A model generated the notes under the pieces. It made no database searches, was not told the DNA's origin, and was given only the letters and a program-made list of their open reading frames with translations. A DNA stretch of 64,000 nucleotides, taken from the NCBI RefSeq assembly GCF_019583405.1, contig NZ_SZUU01000012.1, positions 62,001-126,000 on the forward strand. The letters are read 5' to 3'. A program made the translations under genes and the position numbers. This DNA comes from Bacteroides fragilis (GTDB taxonomy: Bacteria; Bacteroidota; Bacteroidia; Bacteroidales; Bacteroidaceae). This document shows positions 18,848-27,454 of this stretch, piece by piece; the stretch's first letter is position 1; every line of letters begins with the position of its first letter.

Positions 18848-19371
18848 TATACTTACCGATGTCGGCAGACGGCACTTCCCCACCCGCTACTAATGTGACC
18901 AAGTATGACATCAAACATCAGGAGATAAATGGGTACATGCAAAATACATAACGAAGCTGAATAAAATTCATTTCAATACTTCATTCATCCTGAAACACTA
19001 AGCTTACATTACAAAAACATCCGGATGTTCTGCATTAGAACATCCGGATGTTTTATATCATAACATGGGGATCTTATTTAGCAAAACATCCCCATGTTGT
19101 TACTCTATACTCTTTACTTTATTCTTCCGGACTCTATCCTTTTTCTCTGGTCCTTTATCCAATTTATACCTCTTTTTCCTAAAGAGTAACCGCTATTCAA
19201 TGGATCTTTCCTGTTTAAACACTATACACTTATTATTAACAGGTATTTCAACCGATCTTGTTAATAACAAAAAATCGTATTATACCTTTATATATAAGTA
19301 TAGTACGATTCTTTTATATGATAAATACATTCAATATTAACCGGAAAGTTAACTTATTATTCACAACCTGT
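18848..19371. other. Gene-free AT-rich region with three hairpins and DnaA-box-like motifs
   Basis: Three inverted repeats follow one another. 19014-19054 has 17-nt arms around AACATCCGGATGTT, 19062-19098 has AACATGGGGAT with its complement, and 19273-19310 has AATCGTATTATAC with GTATAGTACGATT. Motifs resembling DnaA boxes are TTATTAACA at 19233-19241, TGTTAATAA at 19259-19267 and TTATTCACA (fits TTATNCACA) at 19357-19365. A 91-codon reading frame here has no protein-like features, so I call no gene. Confidence 0.55.
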
Positions 19372-20364
19372 TTATAAGCTTAACTTAGCTGAAATCTCCA
19401 GCATCCGTTTAATCGGCTTTACCGCCTCTCTGGCAACTTCCGGGTCAACAGTCACTTCTGGGAATTCGTATTTAAGGCAATTATAGAGCTTTTCCAGCGT
19501 GTTCAGCCGCATGAAGTTACATTCATTGCATCCACAGGTACTATCGTTAGGAGGAGCCGGAATGAATGTTTTTTGAGGGCACTTTTTCTGCATCTCGTGT
19601 AAGATACCTGCCTCCGTGGCCACAATGAACCGTTGCTTGTCACTGTTTACTGCATATTTTAATAAAGCCGCCGTAGAACCCACCATATCGGCCAACTTTA
19701 ATACCACACTCTTACATTCGGGATGCGCCAATACTACCGCATCGGGATATTGTGCTTTCAGTTCTACAATCTTCTCCACCGAAAACTGTTCATGCACATG
19801 GCAAGCTCCGTCCCACAACAGCATTTCACGTCCTGTAATCGAATTGATATAATTCCCCAAGTTACGATCCGGGCCGAAAATAATCTTTTCATCCCTCGGG
19901 AAACTTTCAACGATCTGTTTTGCATTGGTCGAAGTCACTACTACATCTGTCACCGCTTTCACAGCTGCCGTTGTATTCACATACGAAATCACCGTATATC
20001 CCGGATGTGCTTTCACAAACTCAGCAAACTTGTCCGCCGGACAGCTGTCTGCCAACGAACATCCTGCATTCAAGTCGGGCACCAGTACCTTCTTGTCCGG
20101 ACAAAGCACCTTTGCGGTTTCTCCCATGAAATGAACGCCACACATCACAAGAATATCCGCATCGGTTTTGGCTGCAATTTGAGCCAAAGCCAAACTGTCT
20201 CCAATATAGTCGGCAATATCTTGTATTTCGCCTTTCTGGTAATAGTGTCCCAAGATTACCGCATTCTTTTCTTTTTTCAGTTCATTGATGGCTGCTTTCA
20301 GATCAATGCTTTTGTCTACGGGTTCGTCAACGAATCCCTTATTCACCCATTCTTCTCGATTCAT
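19372..20364 (-). CDS. nadA: Quinolinate synthase A
   Basis: 330 aa. Condenses iminoaspartate (from NadB) with dihydroxyacetone phosphate to quinolinate in de novo NAD synthesis; a [4Fe-4S] enzyme. Family landmarks are ILGHYYQKGEIQDIADYIGDS, MCGVHFMGE with the first cluster Cys, HPECKSVV with the second, and CGCNECNFM near the C-terminus. Its partner nadB lies 13 kb away on the same strand, not in an operon. The predicted promoter TAACTTTG is at plus 20569-20576, leaving a leader of about 200 nt. Confidence 0.96.
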   Translation of the reverse strand: MNREEWVNKGFVDEPVDKSIDLKAAINELKKEKNAVILGHYYQKGEIQDIADYIGDSLALAQIAAKTDADILVMCGVHFMGETAKVLCPDKKVLVPDLNAGCSLADSCPADKFAEFVKAHPGYTVISYVNTTAAVKAVTDVVVTSTNAKQIVESFPRDEKIIFGPDRNLGNYINSITGREMLLWDGACHVHEQFSVEKIVELKAQYPDAVVLAHPECKSVVLKLADMVGSTAALLKYAVNSDKQRFIVATEAGILHEMQKKCPQKTFIPAPPNDSTCGCNECNFMRLNTLEKLYNCLKYEFPEVTVDPEVAREAVKPIKRMLEISAKLSL

Positions 20365-20568
20365 TATATTCTTATTTTTTCTCTTCTTTTAAAAAGAAAT
20401 CCTTTGTTAGTGATTATAGCCTGTTAATAGTGTTAGCAAATAAACCGGCTTTTTCTTGCCGGATAAGTTATTAGTTACTTATCTAAGTTTATAATCAGTT
20501 TATGAACGTGTCTATTTATTGATAATAAGCTATATTGCTAACTTCATTAACACCTTGTTGATAAAGTG

Positions 20569-20576
20569 CAAAGTTA
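20569..20576 (-). promoter_or_regulatory. nadA promoter -7 element
   Basis: TAACTTTG on the minus strand, matching TAnnTTTG; it lies 4 nt from a DnaA-box-like motif (20556-20564). Confidence 0.5.
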
Positions 20577-20785
20577 AAAACTTTATGGATATAAACAGGC
20601 TAATTAGTACTGAAAAATCTGTTGAAGTATGCTTGGAAAGTTGAAGCTAACTTTTTTGTATTGTTCATATCCTGTTGCTCTTATACCTTCATTTGAATAA
20701 TGCAAGAATTAGTTTTCAAAATATATGCTGATTCTTTTGACAGGTTTTAAACCGTTATCAACACCTATGTTAACAAGAAAAGAAT

Positions 20786-20793
20786 TACTTTTG
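20786..20793 (+). promoter_or_regulatory. -7 element of the TrmH-type methylase gene
   Basis: TACTTTTG, 27 nt upstream of the ATG at 20821. It lies inside a longer open frame, which argues against the earlier in-frame starts. Confidence 0.5.
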
Positions 20794-20820
20794 CAACATA
20801 CTAACAGAAACGACATCATC

Positions 20821-21348
20821 ATGCGAAAATTGAAAATAACCGAGCTGAACCGGATAAGTATAGAAGAGTTTAAAGAAGCTGATAAATTGCCTTTAGTTGT
20901 AGTGTTGGACGATATACGGAGTTTGCATAATATCGGTTCTGTGTTTCGTACGGCAGATGCTTTCCGGATTGAATGTATTTATCTGTGTGGAATTACGGCT
21001 ACTCCTCCCCATCCCGAGATGCATAAGACAGCTTTGGGCGCCGAGTTTACAGTGGATTGGAAGTATGTTAATAACGCAGTTGAAACGGTTGATAACCTCC
21101 GGAGTGAAGGATATGTGGTATACTCTGTCGAACAGGCGGAAGGGAGTATCATGTTGGATGAGTTAACACTGGACCGTTCGAAGAAATATGCTGTAGTTAT
21201 GGGAAATGAAGTAAAAGGAGTGCAGCAGGAGGTTATTGACCATTCGGATGGCTGTATTGAGATTCCCCAATATGGCACAAAACATTCATTGAATGTATCG
21301 GTAACAGCAGGAATTGTGATTTGGGATTTATTTAAAAAGTTGAAGTAG
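20821..21348 (+). CDS. TrmH/SpoU-family RNA 2'-O-methyltransferase
   Basis: 175 aa from ATG 20821. SPOUT-fold, SAM-dependent RNA ribose methylase. The three family motifs are NIGSVFRTADAF (motif 1), VMGNEVKGV (motif 2) and IPQYGTKHSLNVSVTAGI (motif 3, knot). It lacks the extra N-terminal RNA-binding domain of RlmB, so the target (tRNA or rRNA) cannot be stated. Start chosen downstream of the TACTTTTG promoter element. Confidence 0.88.
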   Translation: MRKLKITELNRISIEEFKEADKLPLVVVLDDIRSLHNIGSVFRTADAFRIECIYLCGITATPPHPEMHKTALGAEFTVDWKYVNNAVETVDNLRSEGYVVYSVEQAEGSIMLDELTLDRSKKYAVVMGNEVKGVQQEVIDHSDGCIEIPQYGTKHSLNVSVTAGIVIWDLFKKLK

Positions 21349-21390
21349 ACTATTGATGACCTGTTAATAAGAAAGGTGTGTCGAAACTTG

Positions 21391-21470
21391 TATTCACCGC
21401 AGAGTATCATGGATAACTATCATTAGTTAACAATCAATTAAGTTCAGTCTATGTTCTGTGGTGAATTAGG
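21391..21470. repeat. Intergenic inverted repeat, copy 3
   Basis: Shorter member of the family: TATTCACCGCAGAGTATCATG at one side (21391-21411) and TTCTGTGGTGAATTAGG at the other (21454-21470). It lies between the convergent methylase and DUF4294 genes. Confidence 0.5.
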
Positions 21471-21504
21471 ATATATTCTTTTGAGTTGTAAGAATCTACA
21501 CTGT

Positions 21505-22110
21505 TTACAATTGTCCGCTTTCTACCAACAGTATCACTCGTTCGGTTAACTTATCTTCTCCTTCGGGGTCATATTGTTTTTTCAAACTGGCTCCGAAAAG
21601 AGCGGCAAATGTCTGATAGAATCCTGCTTTAAAAGGTCCCATAAATGCTTTTACCAGTTCATAAGAACTTTGATGGCTTTGCCGGTCTATCAGCTTTATC
21701 AACAGTTTGCCTTGTGCAAAAGAGAGCTTTTTCATTCGTGGAGTATATTGCTCCTTCAGTCCTTTTTCTACCCGTTTGATATGACGTTGGCGGGCTTTTT
21801 CGTTGGGCAGGGTCTGTAAGTATTCGTAAGTTTCAATGATGGTGCGGTTAATTTCTCTGGCAATGGGATACACTTTCTTCACGTTTCTCACCAATTTATA
21901 ATATTCCATCTGCTCTTTTCTGTTTCTGAATTTTAAAGGCTTGAATATATGAATGGTCGGAATCTGGAAAGCCGGGATTGTATCACCATTATACACACAC
22001 ATAGGTACCAGGTATCCACCGAGATTTGTTTTTTCCTGTGCCAGTGATTCGGAAGAAAACAATACGACGATAGATAACACCAAAAGTCCTATGGTAAGCC
22101 TCATATTCAT
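21505..22110 (-). CDS. DUF4294 secreted protein
   Basis: 201 aa with a cleavable signal peptide (to SLAQ, about residue 25). The rest is charged and helical and fits the Bacteroidetes-specific DUF4294 family (landmarks IPTIHIFKP, YYKLVRNVKKVYPIA, IKLIDRQ). No enzymatic motif is visible. Periplasmic, function unknown, divergent from the HhH/barrel gene. Confidence 0.75.
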   Translation of the reverse strand: MNMRLTIGLLVLSIVVLFSSESLAQEKTNLGGYLVPMCVYNGDTIPAFQIPTIHIFKPLKFRNRKEQMEYYKLVRNVKKVYPIAREINRTIIETYEYLQTLPNEKARQRHIKRVEKGLKEQYTPRMKKLSFAQGKLLIKLIDRQSHQSSYELVKAFMGPFKAGFYQTFAALFGASLKKQYDPEGEDKLTERVILLVESGQL

Positions 22111-22223
22111 TTTGCAAAAATAAAGGATTAAATTTATATTAATGATTTTCCTTGCAGCATTAACCTATTTAAATTATCTTCGACAATTCGTTTGCTATTT
22201 AAAACACAATAATCACACTCGAT

Positions 22224-24251
22224 ATGAACGAAAGCATATCTATATTGGGTATATTCCTACTTGTTAATATAATGTTGATAACTTCTACTTGCCATGCTCA
22301 GAATCGTTCGGATTATCCTTGGGAAGAGGTGATGGAAAACTTGTCTATATCCGATGAAGAAGGAGATACACGTAATTGGGAGAATGAATTGGAGGAATTA
22401 ACCGATCTTGTTAACAACCCTGTTAATATAAACTCTGCCACCAAAGAGCAGCTACAGCGGTTTCCTTTTCTTAATGATGTTCAGATTGAGAATTTACTTG
22501 CGTACATTTATATTCACGGATCGATGCAGACTGTCTATGAACTTCAGTTAGTGGAGGAGTTGGATCGGCAGACTATTCAATATCTGCTTCCTTTTGTCTG
22601 TGTAGAGCCTGTTGATAAGAAAGAGTCTGTTACGTTAAAGCAGATTTTAAAATATGGAAAACATGAAGTGGTGACTCGTATGGATGTGCCTTTGTATAGG
22701 CGTAAGGGATACGAGAAAAATTACCTGGGTCCTGCTGTTTATAACTCGGTGAAATACGGATTTCATTATCGGGAAAAAGTTTATGCAGGCATAGTTGCCG
22801 AGAAAGATAGCGGCGAACCTTTCGGAGCTTTACATAATAAGCAGGGATACGATTATTACTCTTTCTATCTACTCCTTCATGATATAGGAATACTGAAAAC
22901 GGGAATTGTAGGAAACTATCGGTTGAATTTCGGTCAGGGACTGGTACTCGGACAAGGTTCTATGTTTGGAAAAACAGCTTATTCTTCGTCTTTCACTTTC
23001 AGAAATACAGGGATACGCAGACATGCTTCTACCGATGAATATAATTATTTCCGTGGGAGTGCCATAGCTTTAAAATGGAAACAATGGACACTTTCCGTAT
23101 TTTATTCACATCGTTCGTTGGATGGAGTGATAAAAGACGGTGAAATTACCTCGATTTATAAAACAGGTTTACACCGAAGCAAAAAGGAAGCTGATAAAAT
23201 GAATCAATTGGTTATGCAGATGGGCGGAGGAAATATCAGCTATACCGGGAATAGTTATCAACTGGGTATAACCGGTGTTTACTACTGTTTTAACAGGTCT
23301 TATGAACCGGAACTTAAAGACTATTCAAAATACAATCTGCATGGTCGTTCTTTTTATAATCTGGGTATGGATTATAAATATCGTTTTCATCGTTTTTCTA
23401 TACAAGGAGAAGCAGCTTTGGGGATCAGTGGCATGGCTTTTATGAATCAGGTACTTTATTCTCCTTTACAAGATATACGGTTGATGTTGGTTCATCGTTA
23501 TTATTCCCATGATTATTGGGCTATGTTTGCTCATTCATTTAGTGAAGGAAGTAGTGTTCAGAATGAAAACGGATGGTATTTAGCTGCTTCTGTAAATCCT
23601 TTCAATCGCTGGACGTTTTTCATTTCCGCCGATCTGTTTTCTTTTCCTTGGTGGAGGTACCGGATAAGTAAGGCTTCGAAAGGAGTGGATCTGTTCTTTC
23701 AGGCAGATTACGTTCCGTCAAAAACGGTTGATATGTATGTGAATTACCGTTATAAACAGAAAGAGCGTGATGTGACCGGTACGAAGGGAAAAGTGATTCT
23801 GCCTACCTATCATCACCGGTTGCGTTATCGTTTGAACTATTTACCCTGTTCTTCGTTATCTTTCCGGACAACTGTAGATTATAACCATTTTCATTCATCC
23901 GGGAAAACGGCGGGGAAAGGTTATCAACTGACGCAAAAGGCCGGATGGAAACTTTCCCGGTTGCCTCTGACAACAGAATTGCAAGGTAGTTATTTCCATA
24001 CAGACGATTATGATTCACGTATTTATATCTACGAGAAAGGGTTGCTGTATTCTTTTTATACTCCATCTTTTCAGGGAGAAGGTATTCGACTGGCTATTCA
24101 TTTTCGCTATGATATGAACAAGCATTGGACAGCAATTGCCAAGCTCGGACAAACTACGTATTTTGATCGTGATGAAATAGGTTCCGGCAACGACCTGATC
24201 AGGGGAAATAAAAAAACGGATATACAAATGCAGCTGCGTCTAAAGTTTTAG
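22224..24251 (+). CDS. Helix-hairpin-helix plus outer-membrane barrel-like protein
   Basis: 675 aa with a signal peptide ending near CHAQ. Residues about 60-135 hold helix-hairpin-helix repeats like those of ComEA (NPVNINSATKEQLQRFPFL, then a second ELQLVEEL unit). The rest (about 150-675) is rich in alternating aromatic beta strands and ends in LRLKF, like an outer-membrane beta barrel. ComEA-type HhH can bind DNA, but a DNA-uptake role is only a possibility. Common in Bacteroidetes, uncharacterised. Confidence 0.7.
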   Translation: MNESISILGIFLLVNIMLITSTCHAQNRSDYPWEEVMENLSISDEEGDTRNWENELEELTDLVNNPVNINSATKEQLQRFPFLNDVQIENLLAYIYIHGSMQTVYELQLVEELDRQTIQYLLPFVCVEPVDKKESVTLKQILKYGKHEVVTRMDVPLYRRKGYEKNYLGPAVYNSVKYGFHYREKVYAGIVAEKDSGEPFGALHNKQGYDYYSFYLLLHDIGILKTGIVGNYRLNFGQGLVLGQGSMFGKTAYSSSFTFRNTGIRRHASTDEYNYFRGSAIALKWKQWTLSVFYSHRSLDGVIKDGEITSIYKTGLHRSKKEADKMNQLVMQMGGGNISYTGNSYQLGITGVYYCFNRSYEPELKDYSKYNLHGRSFYNLGMDYKYRFHRFSIQGEAALGISGMAFMNQVLYSPLQDIRLMLVHRYYSHDYWAMFAHSFSEGSSVQNENGWYLAASVNPFNRWTFFISADLFSFPWWRYRISKASKGVDLFFQADYVPSKTVDMYVNYRYKQKERDVTGTKGKVILPTYHHRLRYRLNYLPCSSLSFRTTVDYNHFHSSGKTAGKGYQLTQKAGWKLSRLPLTTELQGSYFHTDDYDSRIYIYEKGLLYSFYTPSFQGEGIRLAIHFRYDMNKHWTAIAKLGQTTYFDRDEIGSGNDLIRGNKKTDIQMQLRLKF

Positions 24252-24308
24252 TAATTTTGTAGAAATTCAAAACAGTTTCTAAGATTGAACGATTAAACAG
24301 AATTAAGT

Positions 24309-25082
24309 ATGACTATTATTTTTCCTTCTCCCATATTCGGACCGGTTCATTCACGCCGGTTAGGGGTCTCACTTGGAATAAATTTACTTCCTTCCGACGG
24401 AAAAGTATGTTCTTTCGATTGCATTTATTGTGAATGTGGTTACAATGGCGAACATCGTCCTAAATCTTCATTACCGACCCGCGAAGAAGTCCGTATGGCT
24501 CTGGAAGATAAATTGAAAGAGATGAAAAGTAACGGACCTGCTCCCGATGTACTGACTTTCGCCGGAAACGGTGAGCCGACTGCTCATCCTCACTTTCCGG
24601 AGATTATCAAGGATACACTTGCTTTGCGTGATGCTTACTTTCCGGATGCAAAGGTGAGTGTGCTCAGTAATGCTACTTTTATCAACCGTCCGGCTGTATT
24701 CGATGCATTGAATAGGGTGGATAATAATATTTTGAAGTTGGACACGGTGGATGAAGAGTATATCCGGACTGTAGATCGTCCGAACGGACGATACGATCTG
24801 AATGGAACAGTCGGACTTTTAAAAGCTTTTAAAGGCAATTGTATCGTGCAGACTATGTTTATGAAAGGAAAATATAAGGGGAAAGATGTGGATAATACTT
24901 CTGACAAGTATGTACTTCCCTGGCTGAAAGTCGTGAAGGATATCGCCCCGAGACAGGTGATGATTTATACGATCGATCGGGAAACTCCCGATCAGGACTT
25001 GCAAAAAGCTACTCATGAAGAGTTGGATCGTATTGTGACCCTTCTCACGAAAGAGGGGCTTTCGGCATCTGCTTCTTATTGA
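24309..25082 (+). CDS. Radical SAM protein (COG0731-like)
   Basis: 257 aa. The 4Fe-4S motif CSFDCIYC (CxxxCxxC) lies near residues 34-41, followed by the SAM-binding TFAGNGEPTAHP and a partial TIM barrel. It resembles the short COG0731 radical SAM proteins related to wybutosine TYW1. There is no SPASM domain, so it is not the sulfatase-maturing enzyme even though a sulfatase gene is nearby. Substrate unknown. Confidence 0.8.
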   Translation: MTIIFPSPIFGPVHSRRLGVSLGINLLPSDGKVCSFDCIYCECGYNGEHRPKSSLPTREEVRMALEDKLKEMKSNGPAPDVLTFAGNGEPTAHPHFPEIIKDTLALRDAYFPDAKVSVLSNATFINRPAVFDALNRVDNNILKLDTVDEEYIRTVDRPNGRYDLNGTVGLLKAFKGNCIVQTMFMKGKYKGKDVDNTSDKYVLPWLKVVKDIAPRQVMIYTIDRETPDQDLQKATHEELDRIVTLLTKEGLSASASY

Positions 25083-25124
25083 GAATTATTCTTAATATGT
25101 CATTTATAAACAGATTTTAATAGG

Positions 25125-25631
25125 ATGAAATCAATTGATATCAACGAACTTACTGATAATTTCTTTGAGTCCATCAGTAAAGAATGGATGCTGGTAACTG
25201 CCGGTAATAAAGATGCGTTTAATACCATGACCGCCAATTGGGGAGGTATTGGTTTTTTGTGGAATAAACCAGTGGTTTATGTTTTTATTCGTCCGGAAAG
25301 ATATACGTTCGATTTTATACAAAATAACGATTATTTTACTCTTTCTTTTTTAGGACAGGAGAATAAGGCCATACATAAAATATGCGGTTCTAAGTCGGGA
25401 CGTGAAGTAGATAAGATAAAAGAAACCGGATTAAAGCCAATTATTACGGATAAAGGTAATATTCTGTTTGAACAGGGAAGACTTAATATGGAATGTCGGA
25501 AAATGTACACAGATGTGCTGAAGAAAGAAAATTTTCTGGATCCGTCTGTCTATGAACAGTGGTATACTACCCATGGAGGTCTGCATCATGTCTATGTGGC
25601 AGAGATTACAGGAGTGTGGATAAAAGAGTAA
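25125..25631 (+). CDS. Flavin reductase-like FMN-binding protein
   Basis: 168 aa, split-barrel fold of the flavin reductase family (DIM6/NTAB). Typical elements are MTANWGGIGFLWNKPVVYVFIRP (shared flavin-contact region, about 38-60) and the strand YFTLSFLG. Probably binds FMN; substrate not deducible. It starts 42 nt after the radical SAM gene, 20 nt before the sulfatase, so the three may be cotranscribed. Confidence 0.8.
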   Translation: MKSIDINELTDNFFESISKEWMLVTAGNKDAFNTMTANWGGIGFLWNKPVVYVFIRPERYTFDFIQNNDYFTLSFLGQENKAIHKICGSKSGREVDKIKETGLKPIITDKGNILFEQGRLNMECRKMYTDVLKKENFLDPSVYEQWYTTHGGLHHVYVAEITGVWIKE

Positions 25632-25651
25632 ATTTTAAATCATTTGAACCT

Positions 25652-27262
25652 ATGAAAAACAATTATCTGATATGTTCCCTGCTGTTTACCACGGGTATGC
25701 AGAATGCTTGGGGAGCCCAAGCGACAAACCATAAAACAAATCCGGATAAAACGAAACCCAATATTATTCTGATTTTGTGTGATGATATGGGATTTTCTGA
25801 TTTATCGTGTTATGGGGGAGAAGTGCATACGCCCAATATTGATTTCTTGGTGGAAAACGGAATACGTTTCAGCCAGTTTAAGAACACAGGGCGCAGTTGT
25901 CCCAGCAGAGCTGCTTTGTTGACAGGCAGATACCAACATGAAGTAGGTATGGGTTGGATGACTGCTGTAGATGAACATCGTCCCGGATATAGAGGTCAAA
26001 TATCAGAGCAATATCCTACTATCGCAGAAGTGTTTCGGGAAAACGGATATCATACTTATATGAGTGGTAAATGGCATGTTACCGTTGACGGTGCATTCTC
26101 CAAGCCGAATGGAAGCTATCCGGTTGAGCGGGGATTCGAAAAATACTATGGTTGTCTTTCTGGAGGTGGAAGTTATTATACTCCGAAACCCGTATATTCC
26201 GGGTTACAGCATATTGCAGAGTTTCCAGAAGACTATTATTATACCACAGCCATTACCGACTCTGCCGTTAGTTTTATCCGTCAGCATCCGGTTGATGAGC
26301 CTATGTTTATGTATTTGGCCCACTATGCCCCTCATTTACCTTTGCAGGCTCCTAAAGAAAGAGTGGACGCTTGCCGTGAAAGATATAAAGTGGGATATGA
26401 TGTGTTGCGTAAACAGCGTTTCGAGCGCATCCGGAAAAATGGTTTAACGGATTCCGAAAAACAGCTGCCGGTATTTGAGAGGGAATTCAGAGGAAAACGG
26501 CCGGCCTGGGATAGTCTTACTCCGCAGCAACAGGAACGTTGGATTACGGAGATGGCTACTTATGCCGCTATGATTGAAATTATGGATGATGGTATTGGAG
26601 AAGTAATAAAGACCACTAAAGAAAAAGGTATATTTGATAATACCGTATTTTTATTCTTAAGTGATAATGGAGCCACCAATGAAGGTGATCTGATCACACA
26701 GCTGCGGGCTGATTTGAGCAATACTCCTTTCCGCAGTTACAAACAATGGTGTTTTCAGGGAGGTACCAGTTCACCTTTGATTGTAATGTATGGAGGCGGG
26801 CAACCTGATGGGAAGAAAGGAGTGGTTTGTCATGAATTCACTCACATTATCGATCTTTTTCCCACTTGTCTGGATATAGCTTCTGTGAAATATCCCCGGG
26901 AGTTTAGGAATCATTCGATTAATGCTCCGGAAGGTAGAACCATTTTTCCGGCATTAAAAGGAAAGAAGCTACCGAAAAGAGATTTGTTTTTCGAACATCA
27001 GACATCTTGTGGAATCATATCCGGGGACTGGAAGTTAGTCAGGGCCAATGGTAAGCAACCCTGGGAGTTGTTCCATTTATTGCAGGATCCGTTTGAGCAA
27101 AACGATTTGTCTGCCAATTATCCGGAAAAAGTAAAAACACTGGAGAAAAAATGGGATGAATGGGCAGAGAAGCAACACGTATTTCCATTTGAATACAGGC
27201 CATGGACAGAACGTATCAATTATTATAAATCGCTGTATCCCGATCAGTCCGGGAAAGATTAA
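25652..27262 (+). CDS. Secreted sulfatase, serine-type signature
   Basis: 536 aa from ATG 25652 with a signal peptide ending near AWGAQ. Alkaline-phosphatase-fold arylsulfatase family that cleaves sulfate esters from glycans or aryl compounds. Metal ligands are D44 and D45 (LCDDMGFSD) and the pair in LSDNGATNE; GKWHVTVDG gives a catalytic-site Lys/His. The formylglycine signature [C/S]xPxR reads S82-C83-P84-S85-R86, so the residue to be oxidised is Ser, not Cys. Maturation would need an anSME-type enzyme encoded elsewhere. Substrate unknown. An in-frame GTG upstream lies inside the flavin reductase gene and is rejected. Confidence 0.9.
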   Translation: MKNNYLICSLLFTTGMQNAWGAQATNHKTNPDKTKPNIILILCDDMGFSDLSCYGGEVHTPNIDFLVENGIRFSQFKNTGRSCPSRAALLTGRYQHEVGMGWMTAVDEHRPGYRGQISEQYPTIAEVFRENGYHTYMSGKWHVTVDGAFSKPNGSYPVERGFEKYYGCLSGGGSYYTPKPVYSGLQHIAEFPEDYYYTTAITDSAVSFIRQHPVDEPMFMYLAHYAPHLPLQAPKERVDACRERYKVGYDVLRKQRFERIRKNGLTDSEKQLPVFEREFRGKRPAWDSLTPQQQERWITEMATYAAMIEIMDDGIGEVIKTTKEKGIFDNTVFLFLSDNGATNEGDLITQLRADLSNTPFRSYKQWCFQGGTSSPLIVMYGGGQPDGKKGVVCHEFTHIIDLFPTCLDIASVKYPREFRNHSINAPEGRTIFPALKGKKLPKRDLFFEHQTSCGIISGDWKLVRANGKQPWELFHLLQDPFEQNDLSANYPEKVKTLEKKWDEWAEKQHVFPFEYRPWTERINYYKSLYPDQSGKD

Positions 27263-27302
27263 ATACTTGAGTAAAGTAAGTAAGAGGAGTTGTATCAAAA
27301 CT

Positions 27303-27395
27303 CTTTCACCATAGATTACACAGATTATCATAGACTAAGAATATTACTTTAGATTTACTCTAAAGTTACTCTGTGTCCTCTGTGGTGAGTTTCGA
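27303..27395. repeat. Intergenic inverted repeat, copy 4
   Basis: Imperfect arms TTTCACCATAGATTACACAG (27303-) and CTCTGTGTCCTCTGTGGTGA (-27395), between the convergent sulfatase and PepSY genes; same family as copies 1-3. Confidence 0.55.
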
Positions 27396-27454
27396 TACAT
27401 CCTCTTATATTTTCTTATCCGGAAAAGTACCTTTCCTTTATTGAAGGAAGGAAG

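Larger units (their letters stand above)
20365..20820. other. Candidate chromosomal replication origin (oriC) region
   Basis: A 456-bp AT-rich gap without a gene, at the point where the plus strand changes from C-rich (nadA and everything left) to G-rich (the methylase gene and everything right). That is the sign change expected at an origin. It holds TTATCAACA at 20755-20763 and the same word reversed at 20556-20564 (one mismatch to the DnaA box TTATCCACA), TGTTAATAG at 20422-20430, and an AT-rich tract at 20461-20560. Counts were made by hand on sample lines only. dnaA itself is not in the window. Confidence 0.45.

Noticed and set aside
18990..19100. Short repeats suggesting a CRISPR array
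   Set aside because: They are inverted pairs forming hairpins, with no regular spacers and no cas genes.
19065..19340. A 91-codon plus-strand frame
   Set aside because: Low-complexity F/S/L-rich translation in an AT-rich hairpin zone, no ribosome-start context, no family.
24309..25082. Radical SAM gene as the anaerobic sulfatase-maturing enzyme
   Set aside because: Only 257 aa with a single CxxxCxxC cluster; anSMEs are about 400 aa and have further Cys clusters (SPASM).
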